Source: Acidobacteriota bacterium (GTDB taxonomy: Bacteria > Acidobacteriota > Blastocatellia > Pyrinomonadales > Pyrinomonadaceae). Taken from it: 8,236 nt of DNA. Both the position numbers and the translations under genes were made by a program. The notes under the pieces are model-generated. The model ran no database searches. It saw only the letters and a list, made by a program, of their open reading frames with translations, and was not told the DNA's origin. The stretch spans positions 1,328-9,563 of the forward strand of contig QHXL01000237.1 in the NCBI GenBank assembly GCA_003222935.1. Reading direction: 5' to 3'. This document shows positions 1 to 6,910 of this stretch, piece by piece; position 1 is the first letter of the stretch; every line of letters begins with the position of its first letter.

Positions 1-258
1 AACGCTGCGCTGTGTATCCACGATCTGGGTGGGCAGCAGTCTCCACTCGAAATCACGGCCAACTTTACCTACGTAAGATTTCATGGGCCCGGTAAAGCAA
101 AGTACGCGGGATCGTACTCAAAAGAGAGGTTGGAAAGCTGGGCGGCGAGGTTTACGAACTGGCGCAAAGATCTGCGGGAGATTTATGTCTATTTCAACAA
201 CGACATCGGCGGTTGCGCTGTTAAGAACGCTGCGGAGTTGAAAGCGATGTTGGGGTGA
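1..258 (+). CDS. DUF72 (YecE-like) family protein, C-terminal fragment
   Basis: The window opens inside this gene, which reads in frame from base 1 to the TGA at 256-258 and gives 85 residues. Visible motifs are FTYVRFHGPG, a Tyr-Ser-Lys-Glu...Leu-x-x-Trp-Ala stretch, and near the end a Val-Tyr-Phe-Asn-Asn-Asp segment followed by an Ala/Leu-rich helix. These are the usual closing elements of the DUF72 (YecE) family, a TIM-barrel-like fold whose biochemical role is not firmly known. The family assignment is fairly secure even from this fragment; a function cannot be given. The start and any upstream partner lie outside the window. A short dyad (259-270, arms TGTCG/CGACA with a 2-base centre) follows the stop directly but lacks a T run, so it is not called as a terminator. 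Confidence 0.85.
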   Translation, partial: NAALCIHDLGGQQSPLEITANFTYVRFHGPGKAKYAGSYSKERLESWAARFTNWRKDLREIYVYFNNDIGGCAVKNAAELKAMLG

Positions 259-305
259 TGTCGTGCGACAACTACCTCTCAACATTGCCCCCTTCCAAAC
301 TGCAT

Positions 306-389
306 TGATCTAGATGGTTACTTCTCATGCCGCCTGCCGAATTCCCGCCTGCAATGATCTAGATTGCTGTTCATTGCTCTGATCTAGAT
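306..389. repeat. Three copies of the decamer TGATCTAGAT
   Basis: The decamer TGATCTAGAT occurs exactly at 306-315, 355-364 and 380-389. Each copy contains the perfect 8-bp palindrome ATCTAGAT, and all three face the same way. Flanking bases are partly shared: a GC dinucleotide lies three bases upstream of each decamer, giving GCATTGATC, GCAATGATC and GCTCTGATC. Start-to-start spacings are 49 and 25 bases. They could be operator sites for a dimeric regulator or remnants of a small repeat family. The sequence alone does not decide. Confidence 0.6.
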
Positions 390-655
390 GAGTACTGCGG
401 GCCCTCCTGAATGCACTGAAGTACTGCCTTACTTTCTGAGACGTGGGCATCGCCCAACCATTCATTTATCGAAGTGCCTTAAACCTGGTTGTCCTTCCAA
501 ATTCGCTCAATAAAACTGCCAACCCTTTCGGACGAATGTGCCTCTAAGGCTCTTTCCAGAGGTATGAAATAACTTTTTTCGGGCTTTTTCTGGAAAATCC
601 AGTCCATTGGTCCTTTCCCCTCTTGTTTTGCGCGTTATGTGTTTGGGGGGCGAAT

Positions 656-726
656 TGGGCGATTGTGACGACAGGCAGAGTGGGGAACGCAGCTCGTACG
701 GGCGCGGTGCCTGCTCCAATCGCCCA
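656..726 (+). promoter_or_regulatory. Inverted repeat in the 5' leader of the 750-1444 gene
   Basis: TGGGCGATTG at 656-665 is the exact reverse complement of CAATCGCCCA at 717-726. Nested inside are AGGCA (673-677) and TGCCT (708-712), so a two-tier stem enclosing about 30 bases can form. The repeat ends 14 bases before the AGGA ribosome site and 23 bases before the ATG. There is no T run after it, so it is not an intrinsic terminator. A structured leader or a protein-binding site is possible. Confidence 0.45.
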
Positions 727-749
727 GGGGGCGAAGAGAAAGGAAATTC

Positions 750-1444
750 ATGCGTAGTGTCTTAGCTATCATCTTTTTGATCGGTTCATTTTCGGTAACG
801 GCTCTGGCAAATTCGGAGAGTGACCTGAGGCAATACTTTGAGGGCAAGCAGGTCACCTTCAGGATCGACATGCCGGCAACAAAGAACGGCATCAACATCT
901 ATCCTGAGCGGTCGCAGTCTCTTAACTACGAAGACTACAACGCGAAATTGAAGGAGCATGGTGCGGCTATTCACCGTGGTGAGAAGGCAGCGGTTACCGG
1001 GCTCCGCCTCAATGGGCGTAACATCGAAGTTCAGTTTAACGCGTCGCGATTCAACATTCGCTTCGAGCGAGTCGAATCGTGGATGTTGACGCCTGCGACA
1101 GTGGTTGATGCGTTAAATCGTTATGTGGAGTTTACCAGGCTGATAAAGAATCAGCTCGACTCCAGGAATCGTCGGAAGTGGCCGCAGGTTATGTGCGGCA
1201 GGGTGTTGTGCACGTTGGGCCGAAGACGACTTATCTGAAGGAAGGTTTGCAGACTGAAGAAGTTGTGAAGTTGTTAGGCGAGCCTTTGTCGATCTCCGAA
1301 CACACGACGGATGGAAAGATCGTTTCAACTTACGTCTTCGAACGCAGTGAAGATCGAGTGTTGATTGCGGAGTTTGTGAGTAATCTCCTGGTTGGGTCTA
1401 GAACTGAGCATCGCGCGAACGTTTCAGTAATAGCGTTCCAATAG
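750..1444 (+). pseudogene. Secreted hypothetical protein, frameshifted in a T run
   Basis: The first part (750-1238) starts at ATG with AAGGAAA at 740-746 as ribosome site. Its N-terminus is a clear signal peptide: Arg2, a hydrophobic core at residues 4-16, then Ala-Leu-Ala at 18-20 before Asn21. The mature part has a Lys/Asp-Met-Pro segment and a tract ending in Asn-Arg-Tyr-Val-Glu-Phe. After about residue 128 the frame turns Arg-rich and stops at 1238, while the -1 frame continues as coherent protein to the TAG at 1442-1444. That second part includes GYVRQGVVHVGPKTTYLKEG, then VVKLLGEP, a small motif reminiscent of SmpA/OmlA-type domains. Adding one T to the run at 1131-1133 joins the frames as Glu-Phe-Tyr-Gln-Ala-Asp and gives 231 residues. 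Function is unknown; I associate this type with exported Acidobacteria proteins, from memory only. No slippery heptamer is seen, so either a mutation or a read error is likely. Confidence 0.75.
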
Positions 1445-1463
1445 CTATTAACTGTCCGACGCA

Positions 1464-1538
1464 AAATGTCCGATATGCTTTAGCTTGTCGTGATTCCTAT
1501 TAGTTAACGCTCGACAAACTAAAGTTCGTCGGACATTT
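1464..1538. terminator. Long two-part inverted repeat between convergent genes
   Basis: AAATGTCCGA (1464-1473) pairs exactly with TCGGACATTT (1529-1538). After a 4-base internal loop on each side, CTTTAGCTTGTCG (1478-1490) pairs with CGACAAACTAAAG (1512-1524) with one mismatch. The loop is 21 bases. A further copy of the outer motif, TGTCCGACG at 1453-1461, is an exact 9-bp partner for the right arm at 1527-1535, giving an alternative fold. The repeat lies between the plus-strand gene ending at 1444 and glmS ending at 1541. Short T runs lie at its edges on both strands. A bidirectional terminator is the simplest reading; a small mobile-element remnant is the alternative. Confidence 0.55.
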
Positions 1539-1540
1539 CA

Positions 1541-3411
1541 TTATTCGACTGTTACTGATTTCGCCAGGTTCCGTGGTTGATCCACATCACAACCGCGACG
1601 GACTGCGATGTGATAGGCCAACAACTGGAGTGGGATTATCGACAGAATCGGCGACAGCAGGTCGCTGGCTTTCGGAATCTCGATGACATGGTCCGACGCC
1701 GACGCCGACATGGTGTCGCCTTCGGTCAACACCGAAATAACAATACCCTCACGTGCCTTTACTTCAACTATATTCGAGTGAGTCTTTTCGTAGCGTAGCT
1801 CCGAAGCGCGATTACCTTCTTCGCGAGTATTGATGAACATCACTGGCAGTCGTTCGTCAATCAGCGCGTTGGGTCCATGCTTCATTTCGCCTGCCGGATA
1901 ACCCTCCGCGTGAATGTAAGAGATCTCTTTAAGCTTCAATGCGCCTTCGAGCGCAACCGGGAAGTTAATCCCGCGACCGAGGTACAGAAAGTCTGTTGAG
2001 CGGAAGAACTCTTTCGACAGTTCTTCAATCCCATCCGACTCATTCAGCAAGTGTTCAAGCTTGACCGGCAACTCTGCGAGTTCCTGTGCGTGAAACTTCG
2101 CTTCGTCTTCCGACAATGTGCCGCGCAGTTGGCCCAGGTAAAGCCCGAGCAGATAGAGCGCGATCATCTGACCGGTAAACGCCTTGGTTGACGCGACGCC
2201 AATCTCCGGACCCGCATGCGTCAGAATGGTTCCGTCGCCCTCGCGCACGATCATCGAACCCTGCACGTTACATATCGCCAGCACTTTTGCGCCGAGCTCT
2301 TTCGCTTCGCGCAACGCTGCGATCGTGTCGGCTGTTTCACCTGACTGCGAAATTACCAGCAAAAGATCAAAAGATCGTCCTCGCCCATCACGGGATTGCG
2401 ATAACGAAACTCAGAAGCGTAATCGACGTCGACAGGAACCCTCGCGAGCTGCTCGATCATGTACTTGCCGGCAAGTCCTGCATGCCATGAGGTTCCACAC
2501 GCTGCAATCTTGATTGAAGAGAATCGCTTGAAGTCGGCTTCGGTGATATTGCTGAACTCGTCGAGAAATACCTGGCCGCTATCGAGCGAGATACGACCCT
2601 GCACGGTGTCACGTACCGATCGCGGCTGCTCGTAAATTTCCTTGAGCATGAAATGCTTGAAGCCACCCTTTTCGGCCATGATCGGATCCCAGGTAATCCG
2701 CTGAATCGCAGGCTGTACCGGGTTGCCTTCGAAATCGATCACGCGAACGGCGTCCTTGTTAATGATTGCCAGTTCGCCGTCACCGAGAAAGAAGACGTCG
2801 CGCGTGTGCTGAAGAATTGGCGGAATATCTGAAGCGACAAAGAACTCACGATCGCCAAGTCCGATGACAACAGGTGGACCCTGGCGAACAGCGATAATTG
2901 TGTCAGGCTCATCTGCGTTGATGATTGAAAGCGCAAAGATGCCGCGCAGTTCAGCGACCATTGAGCGAACCGCTTGTTCAAAACTCTGATCCTGTTTCAG
3001 GAACTCCTCGATCAGGTGGGCTATGATCTCTGTGTCGGTTTCAGTGACGAAGCGATGATCGGTTTTACGCAGACGTTCTTTTAACTGGATGTAGTTCTCA
3101 ATAATCCCGTTGTGGACCACTACCACACGACCCGTGCAGTCACGGTGTGGGTGAGCGTTCTCTTCGGTCGGGCGACCGTGAGTGGCCCAACGCGTGTGAC
3201 CTATTCCGTAAGTCCCATCGATCGGGCTCAGGCGAATCGTCTCTTCGAGATTGCGAAGCTTTCCTTCAGCCCGACGGATCTCAAGATTGTGCCCATCATT
3301 AACGACGGCGATTCCGGCTGAGTCGTAGCCGCGATATTCCAGTTTCCGGAGGCCGTCAATAATTAGCGGAACGACCTGTTTGTTTCCTACATAGCCAACT
3401 ATTCCACACAT
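1541..3411 (-). pseudogene. glmS: Glutamine--fructose-6-phosphate aminotransferase, frameshifted
   Basis: GlmS makes glucosamine-6-phosphate from fructose-6-phosphate and glutamine, the first committed step to UDP-GlcNAc. The N-terminal piece (3411-2353) starts Met-Cys-Gly-Ile-Val-Gly-Tyr, with Cys2 as the expected nucleophile of the glutaminase domain. It has GHTRWATHG (71-79), HNGIIENY (100-107) and TDTE (125-128), then [10 protein letters not shown] (254-263) and CGTSWHAG (305-312) entering the first SIS domain. The C-terminal piece (2362-1541) carries [11 protein letters not shown], the [20 protein letters not shown] region and the standard end [12 protein letters not shown]. The break comes from AAAAGATC occurring twice in tandem at 2361-2376. 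Removing one copy gives 621 codons in frame, reading [11 protein letters not shown], which is normal for the family (E. coli GlmS has 609 residues). GGAG lies 13 bases before the ATG. glmU ends 19 bases upstream, so this is the last gene of the operon. Confidence 0.92.
2361..2376. repeat. 8-bp tandem duplication AAAAGATC within glmS
   Basis: AAAAGATC (2361-2368) is followed at once by a second identical copy (2369-2376). On the coding strand this reads GATCTTTT twice, just before the codons for the conserved SIS-domain Ser-Gln-Ser-Gly motif. The extra eight bases shift the frame and put a TAA a few codons later, at 2353-2355. With a single copy the protein reads through without any other change, so this duplication alone explains the break. 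Confidence 0.9.
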
Positions 3412-3430
3412 GAATGTCGATTAACTCCGT

Positions 3431-4825
3431 TCAGTTCTTCTTTGAACTTTTTTTGACTACGGCCGGCACACCCGCTACCAGGGAATCCGGAGGAACGTCT
3501 TTAGTAACTACTGAACCTGCGCCTGTAACCGATCTTGCGCCGACCCTTACCGGGGCGACCAACATCGTGTCGGAACCGATCTTAACATTGTCTTCAATGA
3601 TCGTTTCATTCTTACGTACGCCATCGTAATTGCACGTGATTGTTCCGGCGCCGATGTTTGTACCTTCGCCGATTGTCGCATCGCCAAGGTAGGTCAGGTG
3701 CATCGCTTTTGTCCCGCGCCCGATCTTTGATTTCTTTACTTCGACAAAATTACCGACTGTTGCCTTATCTTCCAACCTGGCGTTCATTCTGAGATGGGCA
3801 AATGGTCCAATAGAACAGTTTGAGCCAACGTCGGAATCGACGATGATCGAAAAATCCTTAACAGTAACGTTGTCTCCCAGGCGCGAGTTTGTAATTCGTG
3901 CCCCCGCACGCACTTCACAACCTTCACCCAGCACTGACTTCCCTTCAATCGAAACACCTGGGTAGATCACGCAGTCGCGACCGATTGTGGCTTCAGCGCT
4001 GATGTAGGCGTGAGAAGGATCGATGAAAGTCACGCCGGTCTCGATCATTAACTTGCGAATGGTGTTTCGTCGCTGCAGGTTCTCGAACTCGGCAAGTTCA
4101 GCGCGAGTGTTGATGCCCGACACCTCGCGTGAGTCGGTATGTAGGAAACAAGTTACCGTGTCGCCTTCACTCAGCAGAATTGCAGGGACATCTGTCAGGT
4201 AGTACTCACCTTGTTCGTTCGCTGGTTTCACCTGCTTGAGTGCTGCGAACAACTTTCGGGTGTTGAAGCAGTAGATCCCTGAATTGATTTCTCGCACGCG
4301 ACGTTGTTCGTCGCTCGCATCTTTTTGTTCGACGATTTTCACGAAGCGATCTTGCTCGTCGCGAATGACTCGACCATAACCAGTAGGATTCTCCAAACGA
4401 ACTGTCAAAATAGAACAATCGGAGCTAGTCGCTCGATGATGTTCGATCAGCTTTCGCAACGTTTCCAGACGTATCATTGGGACGTCGCCGGACAGTACAA
4501 GAAGAAGGGAAGCCGAGTTTTCGAGTAGGCTTCGCGCAGACTCGACCGCGTCTCCGGTACCGCGTTGTTCAGTTTGCACGGCAAACTTCGCGAGTTCGCC
4601 AATTTCAGTCTGGACAACTTTTTCAACTTCCTCAGCCTGATGTCCAACAATAACAATGATCGATTTTGGCTCAAGTGATGCGGCGGTACGAGCGACGTGG
4701 ACAATGAGTGGAAGGCCACCAAGCTCATGGAGAACTTTGGCGCGCTTTGATTTCATTCGTGTCCCCAACCCGGCGGCAAGCATTAATACTTCCAATGGTT
4801 GAGGGTTAGGAGTGGATGCGGTCAA
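3431..4825 (-). CDS. glmU: Bifunctional UDP-GlcNAc pyrophosphorylase / GlcN-1-P acetyltransferase
   Basis: GlmU acetylates glucosamine-1-phosphate and then couples it to UTP, making UDP-GlcNAc for peptidoglycan and other glycans in the cytoplasm. The 464-residue length is typical. The N-terminal uridylyltransferase domain shows LAAGLGTRMKS (16-26), QRGTGD (87-92), GDVPM (113-117), GYGRV (149-153) and NSGIY (181-185). From about residue 270 the hexapeptide repeats of a left-handed beta-helix begin, with NFVEVKKS (359-366), KAMHLTYLGDA (373-383; His376 fits the catalytic acetyltransferase His) and NIGAGTITCNYDG (390-402). The tail is Lys/Ser-rich. The start codon is TTG at 4823-4825; it is chosen because GGAG sits six bases upstream and the Rossmann-like strand begins soon after. 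It begins 21 bases after the glmR stop and ends 19 bases before the glmS start, so co-transcription is likely. All key motifs are intact. Confidence 0.97.
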   Translation of the reverse strand: MTASTPNPQPLEVLMLAAGLGTRMKSKRAKVLHELGGLPLIVHVARTAASLEPKSIIVIVGHQAEEVEKVVQTEIGELAKFAVQTEQRGTGDAVESARSLLENSASLLLVLSGDVPMIRLETLRKLIEHHRATSSDCSILTVRLENPTGYGRVIRDEQDRFVKIVEQKDASDEQRRVREINSGIYCFNTRKLFAALKQVKPANEQGEYYLTDVPAILLSEGDTVTCFLHTDSREVSGINTRAELAEFENLQRRNTIRKLMIETGVTFIDPSHAYISAEATIGRDCVIYPGVSIEGKSVLGEGCEVRAGARITNSRLGDNVTVKDFSIIVDSDVGSNCSIGPFAHLRMNARLEDKATVGNFVEVKKSKIGRGTKAMHLTYLGDATIGEGTNIGAGTITCNYDGVRKNETIIEDNVKIGSDTMLVAPVRVGARSVTGAGSVVTKDVPPDSLVAGVPAVVKKSSKKN

Positions 4826-4846
4826 CGAAGACTCCGTAAGTGTGGA

Positions 4847-5860
4847 CTAAACCGAAACTGCTGATTTTGATCGCGCACGTTTAAGACAGGCTACGACGAC
4901 CTGCGCCAGTCGCTCCGAATTGTGTCTTACTTTTTCACCTTCATCGAGAAGGTCGGCGCGGATGATTTCTGTTGTTTGATCGAGAGCGTCGTCGATTGGA
5001 TCGTCGATTCCGATTTGGTGCGCATGCTCGGCGGAGTACAGTTCGGCTTGTTCGCTACTTATTCGTCGATCATTGACGACAACAAAATCGAAATCGATCT
5101 CTGGTGCGTATTTTTTTACTGTCTCCAGATGTTGCCGGGCAGTGTAGCCGTCGGTCTCCCCTGGTTGAGTCATGAGGTTGCAAACGTAGATCTTGGTCGC
5201 GCCGCTTTGCCCGATTACACGAGCTACCTGTGACACCAGGAGATTGGGCAAAATGCTGGTGTACAACGAGCCTGGGCCAACCGTAATCACATCGGCATGC
5301 TTCAAGGCTCTTAGGGCCTGCGGCAAAGGCAGACACTGTTCAGGCTCCAGTCGAAGTCGACGAATCGCAACGCTCGACGCGGATATTTGAGTTTCACCAC
5401 GGACGATCGAGCCGTCTTCGAGTTCGGCTGTAAGTCTGACGTCGCTGATGGTTGCCGGATAAATATGACCTTTGCTGGCCAGCACCTCGGAAGACAGTCG
5501 AACAGCCTCGGTGAAATCACCGGTAACATCCGTCAATGCTGCCAGGAAGAGATTTCCGAGACTGTGGCCGCCTAACTCTCCGTCTCCGCGAAAACGGTAT
5601 CTAAAAAGCTTGGACAGCAAACTTGAGTCTTCTGAGAGTGCAACAATGCAGTTTCGAATGTCTCCAGGCGGTAACATCTGAAGCTCATCACGCAAACGCC
5701 CTGAGCTGCCACCATCGTCCGAAACAGTAACTATCGCTGAGAGACTATCGATCCAGAGTTCGTGGTCAGTCTTTCCGACCAATTGCTTAAGACCGGCGAG
5801 CAAGGTCGATAAACCCGTTCCACCGCCGATAGCTACAAGTCTTTGACCGCCACTAATCAT
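4847..5860 (-). CDS. glmR: GlmR/YvcK-family UDP-GlcNAc-sensing regulator
   Basis: This 337-residue protein belongs to the YvcK/CofD-like family, long annotated as gluconeogenesis factor. In Bacillus subtilis GlmR binds UDP-GlcNAc and stimulates GlmS, which balances carbon flow into the cell wall. Visible motifs are the N-terminal GGGTG (12-16), TVSDDGGSSGRLR (45-57), PPGDIRN (64-70), GHSLGNL (98-104), GPGSLYTSI (195-203) and NLMTQPGET (228-236). All are in the order expected for the family, and nothing is missing. The ATG at 5860 is preceded by AGGCG six bases away, a modest ribosome site. The TAG stop is 21 bases from the glmU start. Being first in a cluster with glmU and glmS, the very enzyme it controls in Bacillus, supports the same role here, but that transfer of function is inferred. 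Confidence 0.93.
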   Translation of the reverse strand: MISGGQRLVAIGGGTGLSTLLAGLKQLVGKTDHELWIDSLSAIVTVSDDGGSSGRLRDELQMLPPGDIRNCIVALSEDSSLLSKLFRYRFRGDGELGGHSLGNLFLAALTDVTGDFTEAVRLSSEVLASKGHIYPATISDVRLTAELEDGSIVRGETQISASSVAIRRLRLEPEQCLPLPQALRALKHADVITVGPGSLYTSILPNLLVSQVARVIGQSGATKIYVCNLMTQPGETDGYTARQHLETVKKYAPEIDFDFVVVNDRRISSEQAELYSAEHAHQIGIDDPIDDALDQTTEIIRADLLDEGEKVRHNSERLAQVVVACLKRARSKSAVSV

Positions 5861-5955
5861 TGGGTTCGCCTGTTCTCCCGGGAAATTAATCGATCAAGCG
5901 AGGAGAATATACCCTAAAGAAAGATGTTCGATCTGGATTAGATTCCTGATAATTG
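5861..5955 (-). promoter_or_regulatory. Upstream region of the glmR-glmU-glmS operon
   Basis: This is the gap between the H1/TPR gene and glmR. On the minus strand a -10-like TATATT lies at 5911-5906, but no good -35 stands 16-18 bases before it. A CCCGGG palindrome lies close to the glmR ribosome site. A promoter for the operon here is plausible but not demonstrated; read-through from the upstream gene is the alternative. Confidence 0.3.
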
Positions 5956-5980
5956 GAGTTGAATTACCGTAATTCAACTC
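5956..5980. promoter_or_regulatory. Perfect 25-bp palindrome upstream of glmR
   Basis: GAGTTGAATTAC (5956-5967) and GTAATTCAACTC (5969-5980) are exact reverse complements around a single central base. The palindrome overlaps the TGA of the H1/TPR gene (5981-5979) and lies 95 bases before glmR. The stem is AT-rich and no T run follows on either strand, so it looks more like a binding site for a dimeric regulator than an intrinsic terminator. A weak terminator or an mRNA-end stabiliser remains possible. Confidence 0.5.
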
Positions 5981-6881
5981 AAGATGGGTTGCTGAAGATA
6001 AGACGATCGAAGTCGGGGTCGTTTCGAAGCGGATTAAGATCGTGGTCATGTTGAGCACGAAGTCTAAGGTTGGGTTGCAGATTGACAGCGCGTTGGAGCG
6101 ATTCCAGAGCAAGGTCGATAGAACCTAGTCTGGCTCGAGTTGCTGCAAGTCCGTAATGGATGTGCGCAGCTTCAGGTTCACGCTTTAGAGCGCGCTCAAA
6201 CATCTCCTGTGCGGCAACAAATTCACCTCGGTTTAATTCGATCACGCCCCGGTCATAGAGCGAGTCAGCGTCCTTCGGAAGCATACTCTCGGTACGCAGG
6301 CGTGATTCTGAGATTGTCAGATATGTGCGCGCCCTGGCTGCGACTTCGGACACTTGGGAATACTTATCCAAAAGGTTTCGGAACTGATTGCGAGACTCCG
6401 CAAACCGACCGCGCACAACCTCTTTATGAGCTCGCTCAAAGGCAGCCAACGCGGCCGATTCGTCCTGGGTTGGTTGTCGTTGTGGCGGAGGTGGCGGCGC
6501 GGGTCGGACAGGCCGAATGGATCGAATCGCGCGAGCCGCTGCTACCTTCTGTGGCTTTTTGACTCTAGCTGGAGCCGTCTTCTTCGCTGCCTTGACGGTC
6601 TTCTTTGCTGCCGGCTTTGGCTTTGGGGCTGCTTTCTTCCCTTTGCTGGCGACTTTTACTGCGGTCTTTTTGACGGGTTTCGACTTTGAGACTGCCTTGG
6701 ACGACGCTTTACGAGCCGGAGTTTTAGCCGCCGTAGCTCGCTTGGCCTTTGGTTTGGAAGCCGACTTGGCTTTAACAGACCGCTTCGCAGTTTTCGCGGA
6801 GGTCCGTTTCGCGGCTGAACGCGCTGTTGACCTTCGCAAGCCCTTTGTAAGACTGCTGCTCATTTTTTTGGCTAATCTCAA
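5979..6881 (-). CDS. Histone-H1-like basic tail fused to TPR-like domain
   Basis: Read from the TTG at 6881 the product has 300 residues. Residues 1-120 are extremely rich in Lys, Ala, Ser and Arg, with repeated Ala-Lys-Lys and Pro-Lys units like the tails of bacterial H1-like proteins (compare HctB/AlgP types). Residues 127-137 form a Pro-rich hinge. Residues 142-275 look like helical TPR repeats, including RGEFVAAQEMFERALKREP and LGSIDLALESLQRAVNLQP, and the end has the Asp-Pro-Asp-Phe motif often seen after TPRs. There is no signal peptide or membrane segment. The tail should bind nucleic acid or another polyanion and the TPRs a protein; no specific function is recognised. The start is uncertain: ATG at 6863 gives 294 residues, and neither start has a good ribosome site. 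A 14-codon leader ORF and terminator precede it in the same frame. The low-complexity tail would mislead similarity searches. Confidence 0.82.
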   Translation of the reverse strand: MRLAKKMSSSLTKGLRRSTARSAAKRTSAKTAKRSVKAKSASKPKAKRATAAKTPARKASSKAVSKSKPVKKTAVKVASKGKKAAPKPKPAAKKTVKAAKKTAPARVKKPQKVAAARAIRSIRPVRPAPPPPPQRQPTQDESAALAAFERAHKEVVRGRFAESRNQFRNLLDKYSQVSEVAARARTYLTISESRLRTESMLPKDADSLYDRGVIELNRGEFVAAQEMFERALKREPEAAHIHYGLAATRARLGSIDLALESLQRAVNLQPNLRLRAQHDHDLNPLRNDPDFDRLIFSNPS

Positions 6882-6910
6882 AAAGGCTGCTCAGGAGGTT
6901 CTGAGCAGCC
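6880..6910 (-). terminator. Intrinsic terminator or attenuator before the H1/TPR gene
   Basis: On the minus strand GGCTGCTCAG (6910-6901), a 6-base loop AACCTC and CTGAGCAGCC (6894-6885) form a perfect 10-bp stem followed at once by five T (6884-6880). This is a textbook Rho-independent terminator. It sits 21 bases before the ATG at 6863 and within the leader of the gene rather than after one, so it probably acts as an attenuator. On the plus strand there is no T run. Confidence 0.8.

Larger units (their letters stand above)
259..749. other. Intergenic region with short repeats and no convincing gene
   Basis: This 491-bp gap holds no ORF with a plausible start, ribosome site and protein-like composition. 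It holds three ATCTAGAT palindromes (306-389), an 8-bp direct repeat AGTACTGC (391-398 and 420-427), a second 8-bp repeat CCGCCTGC (330-337 and 345-352), an inverted repeat TTTCCAGA/TCTGGAAA (553-560/589-596), and a stronger inverted repeat just before the downstream gene (656-726). A weak promoter-like pair, TTGTCC near 490 and TAAAAC 16 bases later, is possible but unconvincing. Confidence 0.6.

Noticed and set aside
553..596. Inverted repeat TTTCCAGA/TCTGGAAA as a terminator
   Set aside because: The 8-bp arms are 28 bases apart, AT-rich, and no gene ends within about 290 bases upstream.
507..719. Minus-strand 70-codon open frame
   Set aside because: No ribosome site, protein-unlike composition, and it overlaps the structured leader of the gene at 750.
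2353..2376. Programmed frameshift in glmS
   Set aside because: The exact 8-bp duplication fully explains the shift, and no family precedent for recoding at this place is known to me.
3412..3430. A glmS ribozyme before glmS
   Set aside because: Only 19 bases separate glmU and glmS, far too short for the ribozyme, which is otherwise known from Firmicutes-type leaders.
5798..6120. 14-bp direct repeat GAGCAAGGTCGATA at 5798-5811 and 6107-6120
   Set aside because: The copies fall in different reading frames of two unrelated genes and encode normal motif residues in each; chance is the simplest explanation.
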